This document shows, one piece after another, positions 27,125 to 35,779 of a DNA stretch of 64,000 nucleotides. The DNA is taken from NCBI RefSeq assembly GCF_010093065.1, contig NZ_CP048113.1:2976001-3040000 (forward strand). The letters are read 5' to 3'. Position numbers and translations under genes: made by a program. Position 1 is the first letter of the stretch; each line of letters opens with the position of its first letter. The notes below the pieces were generated by a model. That model did not search any database and was not told the origin of the DNA. It saw only the letters and a program-made list of their open reading frames with translations. The stretch comes from Chitinophaga agri (GTDB lineage Bacteria; Bacteroidota; Bacteroidia; Chitinophagales; Chitinophagaceae).

Positions 27125-28303
27125 TTAAATACCTCTGCGCTTTCTTTCCTTGCGGATCAGCCCCAGCTCACGGCCTACTTGTCCGGAGATAGAAGTATTT
27201 TCCTGTGCACGGCGCAGCAGGTAAGGCATCACATCTTTTACCGGGCCGTATGGCAGGTATTTAGATACATGATAACCTGCATGTGCAAGGTTAAAGGTGA
27301 TGTTATCACTCATACCCAGTAACTGGGAAAAGCTCAGGTGCGGGTGATTGTGAGGCAGTTGCTGCTGATGTAACATACTGGCGGCCAGCATGCTGCTTTG
27401 CTCGTTGTGTGTACCGACAAATAGTGCCAGTTTATCAAGCCGCTCCATACAGAATGTAACAGCTGCATTGTAATCCTTATCGGTCGCTGCCTTATCAGGC
27501 TGGATCGGCGAAGGATAGCCCATCTCTTCTGCGCGTTTGCGTTCTTTTTCCATATAGGCGCCCCTTACCAGCTTTGCGCCCAGCAGGTAACCGTGCTGCT
27601 GTGCCTTCTCGAAAGAACGTTTCAGAAAGGCCAGTCTGTCATGGCGGTACATCTGGAAGGTATTGAATACAATAGCCTGCCCTTTATTGAACTGTCCCAT
27701 CAGCTCGTCGGTCAGATCATCAACGGGCTGCTGTATCCAGGACTCTTCCGCGTCTATCAGCAAACCCACCTTATGTTTGGCTGCTGTGGATGCGATAGTC
27801 TGAATACGGGTGCGTACACGGGCATATTCTGCCGCTTCTTCGGGAGTCAGCACCGCGTTGCTGTGGATCTTCTCCAGCAGACTAAAACGCGCGAAACCCG
27901 TTACTTTGATGGCTATGAAAGGAATGTTAGGATTACCAGCTGCATATTCAATGGCACGAACGAACTCAGGCACGGCATGATCATAGTTTTCCTCTCCCTC
28001 CATGGCTTCTACGCCATAATCCAATGCTACACCTACGTGGAACTTACCTAGCTGGCTGGCAGTCTGTGCAGCCTCCTGGAGGTTCTCGCCTCCACAGAAC
28101 TGGCTAAAGATCGTGTTACGGATGATGCCTTTGATCGGCAATCCTATTTTCAGCGCAAACGGTGTAACGGCTGCACCTAATTTCACCAGCCAGGGCTTAC
28201 CAATATTGGTAAACAGGAAGTCAGCTTTTTTTAATGCTTTGTCTGTCTTTGATTCAAAAGCTATGGCGGTATTCTCGAATGATAATGATAGCTGCTTTTC
28301 CAT
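27125..28303 (-). CDS. Proline dehydrogenase
   Basis: 392 residues from the ATG at 28301-28303; an upstream start at 28312 adds only three residues and overlaps the promoter. Flavoenzyme that oxidises proline to pyrroline-5-carboxylate, giving electrons to the quinone pool. Stand-alone PRODH form, not fused to P5C dehydrogenase. TIM-barrel motifs: LVRGAYMEKERKRAEEMGY with the conserved Arg and Tyr, DAEESWIQQPVDDL, GTHNEQSS, and the C-terminal RRAQENTSI, which binds proline carboxylate through the paired Arg. No P5C dehydrogenase gene is adjacent. Promoter lies almost on the start codon. Confidence 0.95.
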   Translation of the reverse strand: MEKQLSLSFENTAIAFESKTDKALKKADFLFTNIGKPWLVKLGAAVTPFALKIGLPIKGIIRNTIFSQFCGGENLQEAAQTASQLGKFHVGVALDYGVEAMEGEENYDHAVPEFVRAIEYAAGNPNIPFIAIKVTGFARFSLLEKIHSNAVLTPEEAAEYARVRTRIQTIASTAAKHKVGLLIDAEESWIQQPVDDLTDELMGQFNKGQAIVFNTFQMYRHDRLAFLKRSFEKAQQHGYLLGAKLVRGAYMEKERKRAEEMGYPSPIQPDKAATDKDYNAAVTFCMERLDKLALFVGTHNEQSSMLAASMLHQQQLPHNHPHLSFSQLLGMSDNITFNLAHAGYHVSKYLPYGPVKDVMPYLLRRAQENTSISGQVGRELGLIRKERKRRGI

Positions 28304-28309
28304 GGGGCG

Positions 28310-28340
28310 CAAAGTTAGTATGCGGACACATTACAGCAAA
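28310..28340 (-). promoter_or_regulatory. Full Bacteroidota promoter abutting the proline dehydrogenase start
   Basis: Minus strand -33 TTTG (28337-28340), exactly 19 bases, -7 TAACTTTG (28310-28317). The -7 element ends only 6 bases before the ATG at 28303, so the transcript should start at or within a few bases of the start codon. Confidence 0.85.
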
Positions 28341-28511
28341 AATGATCTGGTAAGTATAACAATCCGTTTACAATTGATTAGAAAACATCTAAAGAAAATC
28401 TCGTTTCCTTAAATGAATCATCTGATAAATAACGCTTAATTAAACCCAATAAAGCTTCCTTCCTATATTTTTTTCTTTAATTTTATATCTTCATCAAAAT
28501 CAGTATTCTCA

Positions 28512-29303
28512 GTGCCTTTACATCAGCCGCAAACTACGATCCGCCCTGTAGCGGGCATTTTCGTCCTTCTATCTGTATTTTGTTCTGTCACTTTTTTCTC
28601 CGCCTGCACGCAACAGGGGAAAAAACCTGCGCTAACCGGGTTGCAGCAACAGGGGCTTACCTATACCACGCATGAAGGGGTGATCGGAGAACGTAAGAAG
28701 ATCGCATTACCTAACGGGGCCGCTGTCATACTGAACAGTAACTCCCGTCTCCTGGTACCGTCAGACTTTGCCCAGAGCCATACCCTGCTGCTGGATGGCG
28801 AGGCTTATTTTGATACCACGGCCTTTCCATTGACAGTAAAGACCAATATCCTGACCATGACCGCCCAAAAGCCTTCCGCCTTCAAGTTACGTTGCTTCGA
28901 AGCGCAGCAGGGAGCCACCGCTTATGTAACGGCGGGCGAAGTGGTTGTAAAAAAGTCTTATCATTCTCAGACTGACAATCAGCCGGAAACGCTGGGATTA
29001 GGAAATATGGTGCTGGCGAATAAAGAAATCGACCTGATGGAGAAAGAGACCTATCATCCGGAGGAGATGACAATCTGGTTACAAGACAAGCTGGTATTTG
29101 AGAATCTGCCGTTCATGAATGCTGTCAAGAAACTCGAGGAGTGGTACAGCACAGAAATTTATGTGGAAGGTAATGTGGCCGCTGCGGGCAATGTGAGTGG
29201 TGAGTTTAGTGCAGCTTCCCTGGCACAGGTACTGGATAAATTGAAAGAGACGGCTAAGTTTAGCTATAAGGTAAAGAAGAACAAAGTGATGGTGGATTTT
29301 TAA
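28512..29303 (+). CDS. Stand-alone FecR-like lipoprotein (FecR + DUF4974 domains)
   Basis: 263 residues, GTG start at 28512 (no in-frame ATG near). N-terminus is a signal with a possible lipobox (FFSACTQQG), so it is exported and probably lipidated. Residues about 55-160 match a FecR domain (ERKKIALPNGAAVILNSNSRL, LLLDGEAYF, VTAGEVVVKK). The C-terminus (about 190-263) matches DUF4974 (LVFENLPFMNAVKKLEEWY...AKFSYKVKKNKVMV). It lacks the cytoplasmic anti-sigma segment and inner-membrane helix of a normal FecR, and no sigma factor or TonB receptor is adjacent. Confidence 0.8.
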   Translation: MPLHQPQTTIRPVAGIFVLLSVFCSVTFFSACTQQGKKPALTGLQQQGLTYTTHEGVIGERKKIALPNGAAVILNSNSRLLVPSDFAQSHTLLLDGEAYFDTTAFPLTVKTNILTMTAQKPSAFKLRCFEAQQGATAYVTAGEVVVKKSYHSQTDNQPETLGLGNMVLANKEIDLMEKETYHPEEMTIWLQDKLVFENLPFMNAVKKLEEWYSTEIYVEGNVAAAGNVSGEFSAASLAQVLDKLKETAKFSYKVKKNKVMVDF

Positions 29304-29344
29304 GATCCGAAGATTTATACTGATGCCACGCATATGTTAATTAA

Positions 29345-29381
29345 ATAAAAAACGGAGGTATATCACCAGGACATACCTCCG
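29345..29381 (-). terminator. Terminator of the TIM-barrel protein gene
   Basis: A 9-bp stem (29353-29361 with 29373-29381) followed leftward by TTTTTTATTT. It is 21 bases past the stop at 29402. Confidence 0.85.
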
Positions 29382-29401
29382 CTCTCAATTGCATAATTAC
29401 A

Positions 29402-30433
29402 TCAGCTTAGCTCTGCGCCTACTTTCTTCAGCAACTCCAGTGTCTTACGTACACCTTCGTCTTCAGAGAGTTTTGCGCCTTCGTATTCTATTCCGATATG
29501 ACCTGTATAACCGGCGTCCTTCACGATCTTTAACATCTTAGCATAGTCTGTCTCTATACAGTTCCCATTTGCATCAAAATCGTGCGTTTTAGCACTTACA
29601 CCTTTTGCAAATGGCATCAGCTCCGTCACACCTTCATAACGGTCATACTCTTCCAGGCATTTGGTAGCGGCCCATCCCTGTGGTGTATTATCTACAGGTT
29701 TGGTACGATTCAGGCAAAAGTTACCGAAATCAGGTAAGGTACCGCAGTTTGGTCGGTTTACCTGTTTCATCACGTTTGCCAGCCATTTACCATTGGAAGA
29801 ACTACCACCATGATTTTCTACGATCACGTTGATATTGTGTGTATTGGCGAAGTCAGAGAGTTTTGCCAGGGACTCTGTCACCGCCTTGGAGACGTCATCC
29901 GGTTTGCCCTCTCCTGCCGCATTTACACGGATAGCGTGGCATCCCAGATATTCAGCTGCTTCCACCCACTTGTAGTGGTTTTCCACGGCCTTCAATCTTT
30001 TCTTCACATCCATATCTCCCATTTCACCTTCACCGTCAATCATGATCAATACGCTGCGCACGCCAACGTCACTGCAACGTTTCTTGAGATCTGCCAGGTA
30101 TGCCTTATCAGTCGCCTTATCCTTAAAGAACTGATTTACATATTCTACTGCCTCAATACCAAAGTCATTCTTTGCTTTAGCAGGAAAATCAAGATGATTC
30201 AGTTTACCTGAAAACAAGGCTTCGTGAAAAGACCATTCTGCCAGGGAGATCTTAAAGAACAGATCTTTGGCCGTTTTTGCCTCCGGGGTCTGGCCGGCAT
30301 TGGTACTGTCTTTGCTATCATTCGTGGACGCGCCGTTGTTGCACGAGCTGAGAACAGAAGGTAAAAGGCCTACTCCCATTGAATACAGCGCCATTTGCCT
30401 GAGGAAGTCCCGACGGTGTTTAGGATTGTTCAT
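29402..30433 (-). CDS. Exported sugar phosphate isomerase/epimerase-like TIM-barrel protein
   Basis: 343 residues from the ATG at 30431-30433. A twin-arginine signal (HRRDFLRQM) with a lipobox-like end (LSSC, Cys about 31) suggests Tat export, perhaps as a lipoprotein. The mature part is an AP-endonuclease-2/xylose-isomerase-type barrel: KISLAEWSFHEALF, VRSVLIMIDGEGEMG, HNINVIVENHGGSSSNG, GTLPDFGNFCLN, GVSAKTHDFD, GHIGIEYEG, which supplies the Glu, Asp and His metal ligands of the family. Substrate unknown. It follows the nine-gene operon after 213 bases and may be separate. Confidence 0.85.
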   Translation of the reverse strand: MNNPKHRRDFLRQMALYSMGVGLLPSVLSSCNNGASTNDSKDSTNAGQTPEAKTAKDLFFKISLAEWSFHEALFSGKLNHLDFPAKAKNDFGIEAVEYVNQFFKDKATDKAYLADLKKRCSDVGVRSVLIMIDGEGEMGDMDVKKRLKAVENHYKWVEAAEYLGCHAIRVNAAGEGKPDDVSKAVTESLAKLSDFANTHNINVIVENHGGSSSNGKWLANVMKQVNRPNCGTLPDFGNFCLNRTKPVDNTPQGWAATKCLEEYDRYEGVTELMPFAKGVSAKTHDFDANGNCIETDYAKMLKIVKDAGYTGHIGIEYEGAKLSEDEGVRKTLELLKKVGAELS

Positions 30434-30646
30434 ATACGTGGTTTTGTATAACAAAATACAATTTATGAGACAAAGAGAATACCCTATTAAAAAAAACTGT
30501 AAAAAATTACCTTAAAAGAATAGTTTTTTCACATTTTGTCATTATCTTGATACCCACTTAGTCGCAAATTCCCGTTTGTCTTTATTTATAATTCCACCTC
30601 ATTAATGTGCAGCACATTGATTTATGCCGCATTATAACATGATAAA

Positions 30647-31699
30647 CTAAAGCCGTTCCGTTTCAAGCGGGACGGCTTTGTCGCTTTCAGGCACGTCCTT
30701 CGGCGGATGCCGGTGCCACCAGGATGCCAGGAGCGAACCGGTAACATTCATCAGCGGACCAAACACTGCCGGCGCCAGTCCGATCGTAGCGATCTTACCC
30801 ATGTTCTTCGCAATAGCTGTTGCCAGTCCGCCGTTCTGCATACCCACCTCTATCGCAATCGTACGGCAATCCTGTTCATTCATCCTGATCAACCTGCATA
30901 TCCAGTAACCCAACCCATATCCTGACAGGTTGTGGATAAGAGAAGATAGTATTAACAGCATCCCCACATCCAGTAAACTCTCTCTTCCCTTAGCTGTAAT
31001 GATCACGATAATAAAAGCGATAGCTGACATGGAGACCTTCGGCATGACGTTATCCAGCCACTTTAGTTTACCACTCAGGAAGTGGTTGAATAACAGTCCG
31101 GCGGCCACCGGCAGTATCACAATTTTACAGATGTCCCACATCATAGCCGTCACACTGATATCGACATAGCTGCCAGCCAGCCATTGCATCAGGAAGGGTG
31201 TTACAAAAGGCGCCAGCATAGTAGATACTGCTGTCAGTGTAACAGAAAGTGCCAGATTCGCTTTGGCCAGATAGGAAATCACATTAGACGCCATACCACA
31301 TGGCACCGTACCTATCAATACTACCCCCGCGGCTATCTCCGGAGGGAACTGAAAGAGATGCGCGAGCGACCAGCCCACAAAAGGCATAATAGTGAAATGA
31401 CATACCACACCCGTGAATACACCCATCGGCATTTTTATAACGCCATAGAAATCGCGTACGCTCATCGCGGTACCCATGCCGAACATAATGATCTGTATCA
31501 GTGGCGTGATCAGTTTTGACAGGTCAAAACCTCCTACGGTGAGAAAGTATTGAGGATAATACATCGCGGTCGTGACAGCGGCGAATATCGTCAGTGTATA
31601 TACAAAGCCGCGGGTCTGCGGACGTCTCGAACAAATAACCGCCAGAACGATCCAGAACGCAATGATGAAAGGCCCGGCGGCAGGAAGTAATGTATTCAT
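30647..31699 (-). CDS. Bile acid:sodium symporter family (BASS) transporter
   Basis: 350 residues, about ten membrane segments. Conserved BASS features: FGMGTAMSVRDF, the GVVCHFTIMPFVGW segment, GTVPCGMASNVISYLAKAN (first crossover motif) and VGMQNGGLATAIAKNMG (second). The family couples sodium to uptake of organic anions, including bile acids and, in several branches, pyruvate, pantoate and other 2-oxo acids. It is the last gene of the nine-gene operon, so I infer uptake across the inner membrane of the keto-acid product made by the exported enzymes. A hairpin overlaps its 3' end. Confidence 0.88.
   Translation of the reverse strand: MNTLLPAAGPFIIAFWIVLAVICSRRPQTRGFVYTLTIFAAVTTAMYYPQYFLTVGGFDLSKLITPLIQIIMFGMGTAMSVRDFYGVIKMPMGVFTGVVCHFTIMPFVGWSLAHLFQFPPEIAAGVVLIGTVPCGMASNVISYLAKANLALSVTLTAVSTMLAPFVTPFLMQWLAGSYVDISVTAMMWDICKIVILPVAAGLLFNHFLSGKLKWLDNVMPKVSMSAIAFIIVIITAKGRESLLDVGMLLILSSLIHNLSGYGLGYWICRLIRMNEQDCRTIAIEVGMQNGGLATAIAKNMGKIATIGLAPAVFGPLMNVTGSLLASWWHRHPPKDVPESDKAVPLETERL
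30649..30679 (-). terminator. Hairpin overlapping the end of the transporter gene
   Basis: A 12-bp stem with one mismatch (30649-30660 with 30668-30679) that includes the last ten codons and part of the stop codon. The leftward tail (TTTAGTTTATC) is weak. It may end the nine-gene operon. Confidence 0.5.
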
Positions 31700-31736
31700 A
31701 AGTGGAAGTGTGCTTTATTAACAGTAAACATGCTGA

Positions 31737-32651
31737 TCACCAGGTTCTTTTTTCGAGCATTTTATCCAGCTCCTGGCGGGTCATCGGACGTAGCCCCTGC
31801 TGCCTGTGCTGCCATTCCAGGAATGCCTGGCGTATTCCATCGGGCCAGTTATTATCCAGCTCTCCCGGTGTATATTTCCCAGCCTTCAGCATCTCAAAAC
31901 TGAACTTATCTTTTATCTGTATAAAAGCGGCAATACCGATCACCTTTTCTGCCAGGTGAGCCGGCACAAATACCACACCTTCGCTGGATGTCAGCACAAG
32001 ATCACCCGGTAGTACCACTGCCTGGCCGATACGTACGGGTACATTCAATCCCGTCAGCATTACATTCTTCAGAAATGAAGGATGCCAGTCTCTCACCAGT
32101 GCATTAAATCCTGCTATTTCTTTAAGACCTTCGAGGTCTCTTGCTGCAGCGTCAAATACAACTCCATTACCGGAACGGGCATAGATGGCATTGCCCAGTG
32201 TAGAACCGATCAATGTTCCTTCTGCTATCTTACCAAAACCATCTGCTACATACACATCTCCCTTAGTCAGCTGTTGTATCGGCCAGGAATTAGTGTTACC
32301 TTTAAATCCTTTCTGCTGGCCTCTTTCCTTGACATGCGCTTCCACATCCGGACGGGCAGGGATGAACATCGCTGTTACGGCACGTCCCACTATAGGCTTG
32401 TCATCATAGATCATTTTCCACCCGCCGTCAAACTGACTATGGTATCCCTCACTGTCGAGTATCGTCCATACGTCATCCAATCCTACTGTTCGGGCCTGTT
32501 CAATAACTGCATCCGGTATTTTAGGACGGCCATCCGGAAAACGTTCGCCTGCCCAGTCGGCAGTCAGAAAAATCAGTTCCTCCCGGGAAATGGTCTGTGC
32601 CTTTATTAGGGCAGGCAGCAGCAGTAATGGGAGGAAGAAAGCTAATTTCAT
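31737..32651 (-). CDS. Exported RraA-family aldolase/decarboxylase
   Basis: 304 residues from the ATG at 32649-32651, giving a clean Sec signal (MKLAFFLPLLLL...IKAQ). The RraA core has GTLIGSTLGNAIYARSG followed by GVVFDAAARDLEGL; R171-D172 is the Arg-Asp pair that binds substrate and metal in 4-hydroxy-4-methyl-2-oxoglutarate (HMG) aldolases. The domain is longer than the approximately 160-residue RraA, with an extra N-terminal part (about 20-80) and an insertion around 100-125. True RNase-regulating RraA lacks an export signal. I infer cleavage or decarboxylation of a 2-oxo acid in the periplasm. Operon position 8. Confidence 0.85.
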   Translation of the reverse strand: MKLAFFLPLLLLPALIKAQTISREELIFLTADWAGERFPDGRPKIPDAVIEQARTVGLDDVWTILDSEGYHSQFDGGWKMIYDDKPIVGRAVTAMFIPARPDVEAHVKERGQQKGFKGNTNSWPIQQLTKGDVYVADGFGKIAEGTLIGSTLGNAIYARSGNGVVFDAAARDLEGLKEIAGFNALVRDWHPSFLKNVMLTGLNVPVRIGQAVVLPGDLVLTSSEGVVFVPAHLAEKVIGIAAFIQIKDKFSFEMLKAGKYTPGELDNNWPDGIRQAFLEWQHRQQGLRPMTRQELDKMLEKRTW

Positions 32652-32717
32652 ATCATTAGTAATTAAGAACCATGAATTGATGATAATGGGTTGCTGTTGG
32701 GACATCTGTGTTTGGGC

Positions 32718-33956
32718 TTATTTAGCCTGTACAGCCAGCCCATTCAGATCATATACTACTTTACCGGCACGGACCGTTAGTTCACAAAGTAACCTGCTGT
32801 TACCTGCTACCCTGGTACTGGCGTCAGTGAAACCGAATTTACCATTTTCAACACGTAATAACGCGATATCTGCCACACTGTTTTCGGACAAACTCCCCAG
32901 CTCTTCATGACGGATTGCCTTTGCCGCTTCCGATGTAGTCGCCTTCACCAGTTCAGGCAATGCCATACCCATATTCAGGAACTTTGACATTACATTCAAC
33001 AGGTCTTTCATATCTCCGTTCATACTACCGGTATGAATATCTGTACTGATCGTACTGGGGAAGAAACCGGCTTTTAACGCGGGTATAGCCTGTGAGTAAC
33101 TAAAGCTGGTACCACCATGCCCCACATCGAACACGATGCCTTTTTTACGGGCATCCTGTACAAAAGGACGCAGGTTTCCGTTATCATCCACAATGGACAT
33201 ACGGCCTTTTACTTTCGCATAAGCATGGGTAAAAATATCTCCGGGACGCAGGTGCTGCATGAACAGGTCTTCCAGTGATAACGGCGGATTGTTACCACCA
33301 AAATCGATCATCACCGGACAGGACGTTGCCGTTCCTGCTTCTACGGCGCGATCAACTGGTGTCCATTCACCACCTTCGTAGTGAGCCACTTTCACGCCTA
33401 CCACCCAGTTCTTAAATCTACGTATGGTTAACGCCGTCATCTTAGCATCCATATCATTGAGGTCCTGCTCATAAGGACCTCCCTGCATTCCATTGCCCAC
33501 AATATTAATGAAGGCAAACACCCGTGTTTTGGAATGCATGATCGTCTGATTGAGGAACAGCTCAAAGTTGCGCCATCCGGAACTACCGGCATCTACCACG
33601 GTAGTCACGCCACAGCGAAAGGTGAATCCGTCAGGTGCGATGGCATCATAACTATTGTTCAGATAACGGTTCGGCGTAGTGCCAATAAAATTATGCGTAT
33701 GAATATCTATCAGACCAGGCGTGACATAGAGCCCGCTGGCGTCAATTACTCTCTTTGCCGTTGCGGGATCAATATGTGCAGCGACCTTTGCGATCGTATC
33801 CTCTCTCAGTGCGACATCCATTACCGCATCTATCTTGTTCTTCGGATCGATCACATGTCCTCCTCTGATCAGTAACGTATACTCCTGGCTATACGCACCA
33901 GCATAGCAAAGGCAGCCCGATACCAGGAGTACCAGGTATTTAAGAATGCTCCTCAT
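32718..33956 (-). CDS. Exported amidohydrolase/deacetylase (EF_0837-like)
   Basis: 412 residues, Sec signal (about 1-23, ending AYS). Dihydroorotase-like composite domain then a TIM barrel. Metal site: H86-T-H88 (DIHTHNF), K189 as carbamylated-lysine candidate (GVKVAHY), H244 (IFTHAY) and the late Asp in STISTDIHTG. Where a His is usual after a V-M-V strand, this protein has D218 (VMIDFG). The family removes acyl groups from amino acid or amino-sugar-acid derivatives, and in other bacteria its genes accompany DgaE-like PLP lyases and KDPG-type aldolases. Here it sits between a DgaE-like gene and an RraA gene. Confidence 0.85.
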   Translation of the reverse strand: MRSILKYLVLLVSGCLCYAGAYSQEYTLLIRGGHVIDPKNKIDAVMDVALREDTIAKVAAHIDPATAKRVIDASGLYVTPGLIDIHTHNFIGTTPNRYLNNSYDAIAPDGFTFRCGVTTVVDAGSSGWRNFELFLNQTIMHSKTRVFAFINIVGNGMQGGPYEQDLNDMDAKMTALTIRRFKNWVVGVKVAHYEGGEWTPVDRAVEAGTATSCPVMIDFGGNNPPLSLEDLFMQHLRPGDIFTHAYAKVKGRMSIVDDNGNLRPFVQDARKKGIVFDVGHGGTSFSYSQAIPALKAGFFPSTISTDIHTGSMNGDMKDLLNVMSKFLNMGMALPELVKATTSEAAKAIRHEELGSLSENSVADIALLRVENGKFGFTDASTRVAGNSRLLCELTVRAGKVVYDLNGLAVQAK

Positions 33957-34029
33957 TGACTTACTTTTTAAATATTGAGACCTGTATATGGAGAGAAGAA
34001 GGTTTCCGTATCACTAAACACACCATTTA

Positions 34030-35274
34030 TCAACCATGCGCTTCTGACAGTGCTTTTTCTGTCAGCACTTTCTTTAATTGTGTTGCTACTATCTTTTCCT
34101 GTCCTGGTACCAGCATCCAGGTTGTGACATTGAAGGTATGCTGATCTGCGCCATCTGCCACCTCTATGGATGGTGTACCACTACGCAGTTTTTCCCTGAT
34201 CTCAGCTGCGGTAGCAGGTATCTTTTTCGGATCCCAGGAGATATGTAATGTAGGAATATGATTTGCCAGCGGTGGTACTACGACTTTGGTTTCCACCCCT
34301 CCTACTGTTTTCACGGCATCGCTGATCAGCTTGATCTGTGCCTCCCACATCTTCCATTCCCTGTCATGATCGGTGGCCAGATAAGTTTCGAGTGCCACCA
34401 GCATCCCAAGGATCTCCTCCTTGTTCACTTTTAAGCCTCTGCCAACGGTATTACCGCGTGGCGGCGCACTTAAACGGGCTGCTTCAATGTATTTTTTCCT
34501 GCCCAGTAAAAGCCCTGCGCTTTGCGGACCACGGATACCTTTACCGCCTGAAAAGCATACCAGGTCATATCCCATAGCGGTATATCTGAACAGGTTTTCC
34601 ACCGGCGGTACATCTGCGGCACAGTCGATCATGGTAGGAATACCATGTGCCTGTGCTATCTTCAGAAATTCCTCTACCTGTATCTTACCGTCGAAGTTGT
34701 TGGCATTCAGAAAATACATCAGCGCTGTTTTATCACTGATGGTCTTCTCCAGTTCTTCTTTTGTTTCGATGTAAATGATCTTCAGCCCTGTATTCTTCAG
34801 CGCATGTGCATACGCGATATCATGCGCTTTCTGAATGATCACTTCGGTCTTCATGCCCGTACCTTCCAGAAAAGGCAGTTGGGCCACTTTCTTCTCATCC
34901 ATACCTGTCAATACACCGGCGGCGCCCAATGTCATGGCTGCTGCCGCACCTGATGTAACAGTAGCATATTCACATTTCAGCAGCTTTGCAATACGCTGTC
35001 CCACCTTATCCTGTAATTCATCCAGCAGCACGTATTCCTTCGATGCATAATTGATGGCGCTCATCACCTCGTCCCGCATAAGGGAGCCTGTCATGAACGT
35101 ATACGTACCTGCTGCGTTGATAAACGTACGGATACCCAGTTCTTTAAAGTAATCTTTTGCCCCGGTTGCTTCATCTGCCGATCCTTCAGTTATGGGCAAT
35201 AGTTTAGCGCTGCCTGCAAAAGCCCCGAATACGGGTATTGCAGACATATTTTTCAATAAGTCTCTGCGGTTCAT
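34030..35274 (-). CDS. Exported SelA/DgaE-like PLP-dependent lyase
   Basis: 414 residues. N-terminal twin-arginine signal (NRRDLLKNM, residues 2-10, then a hydrophobic stretch to about 25). Fold type I PLP enzyme of the SelA-like group: TSGAAAAMTLG binds phosphate, D217 (TMIDCAAD) should contact the pyridine nitrogen, and K245 in CFSGGKGIRGPQ forms the Schiff base. The closest described members are D-glucosaminate-6-phosphate ammonia-lyase (DgaE) and EF_0838. Export by Tat fits a protein that must fold with its cofactor in the cytoplasm. Probably a beta-elimination enzyme on a 2-amino-3-hydroxy acid. Not a true selenocysteine synthase, which is not exported. Confidence 0.85.
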   Translation of the reverse strand: MNRRDLLKNMSAIPVFGAFAGSAKLLPITEGSADEATGAKDYFKELGIRTFINAAGTYTFMTGSLMRDEVMSAINYASKEYVLLDELQDKVGQRIAKLLKCEYATVTSGAAAAMTLGAAGVLTGMDEKKVAQLPFLEGTGMKTEVIIQKAHDIAYAHALKNTGLKIIYIETKEELEKTISDKTALMYFLNANNFDGKIQVEEFLKIAQAHGIPTMIDCAADVPPVENLFRYTAMGYDLVCFSGGKGIRGPQSAGLLLGRKKYIEAARLSAPPRGNTVGRGLKVNKEEILGMLVALETYLATDHDREWKMWEAQIKLISDAVKTVGGVETKVVVPPLANHIPTLHISWDPKKIPATAAEIREKLRSGTPSIEVADGADQHTFNVTTWMLVPGQEKIVATQLKKVLTEKALSEAHG

Positions 35275-35307
35275 ATGTAAAAAGAAAAGAGTAAAGAAAA
35301 ACGTTCC

Positions 35308-35769
35308 CTAGAGCATTGCTATGCAATCCATCTCTACGAGCGAATCGCCTGGCACACCGCCATATACGGCTACCGTAGTACGTACGGGCGGATTACTGCC
35401 GAAACGACCTTTATACACTTCATTCATCGCTTTGTAGTCATTCAGATCGTGCAGGAACACACTTACCTTCAGCACCTTGTTCATCGAAGACCCTGCCTTG
35501 ATCAACACCTTTTCCATTTCTATCAATACATGATCTGTATGGGCTTTGATATCTCCTTCAAAGTGAGCGCCGATACCGGCTACATACACCGTGTTTCCAT
35601 GTATCCGGAAACTGGAGAACAATGGTACGTCCTGATCATAAATCACCTCTCCCTGCGGAGTGGCATCCGGTAATGCCGGTGCTGCGGCTTTTGCAATGGC
35701 GTTGATACCTGTTATACCAGCCAGTGTGGCTGCCATCTTCTTTAATACGGAACGTCTCTGGTTTTGCAT
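35308..35769 (-). CDS. Exported RidA-family enamine/imine deaminase
   Basis: 153 residues. Twin-arginine-like N-terminus (QRRSVLKKM) and a hydrophobic segment (about 12-27) mark it as exported, unusual for RidA, which is normally cytoplasmic. The core keeps the functional residues: R130 (PPVRTTVAV, equivalent to Arg105 of E. coli RidA) and E146 in the terminal VEMDCIAML. RidA hydrolyses 2-aminoacrylate and related imines to 2-oxo acids and ammonia. In this operon it would act on the unstable product of the neighbouring PLP lyase (33 bases downstream). It follows SusD after 10 bases. Confidence 0.88.
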   Translation of the reverse strand: MQNQRRSVLKKMAATLAGITGINAIAKAAAPALPDATPQGEVIYDQDVPLFSSFRIHGNTVYVAGIGAHFEGDIKAHTDHVLIEMEKVLIKAGSSMNKVLKVSVFLHDLNDYKAMNEVYKGRFGSNPPVRTTVAVYGGVPGDSLVEMDCIAML

Positions 35770-35779
35770 GATTTCTGTG

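Noticed and set aside
32082..32609. 175-residue open frame antisense to the RraA gene
   Set aside because: The RraA frame carries the conserved GNGVVFDAAARD motif; the antisense frame has none.
31737..32651. Calling the RraA protein a ribonuclease regulator
   Set aside because: It is exported and about twice the length of RraA; the Arg-Asp pair fits the 2-oxo-acid aldolase branch.
34030..35274. Calling the PLP enzyme L-seryl-tRNA(Sec) selenium transferase (SelA)
   Set aside because: It carries a Tat-type signal, no SelB or tRNA-Sec gene is in the window, and its neighbours point to a DgaE-like lyase.
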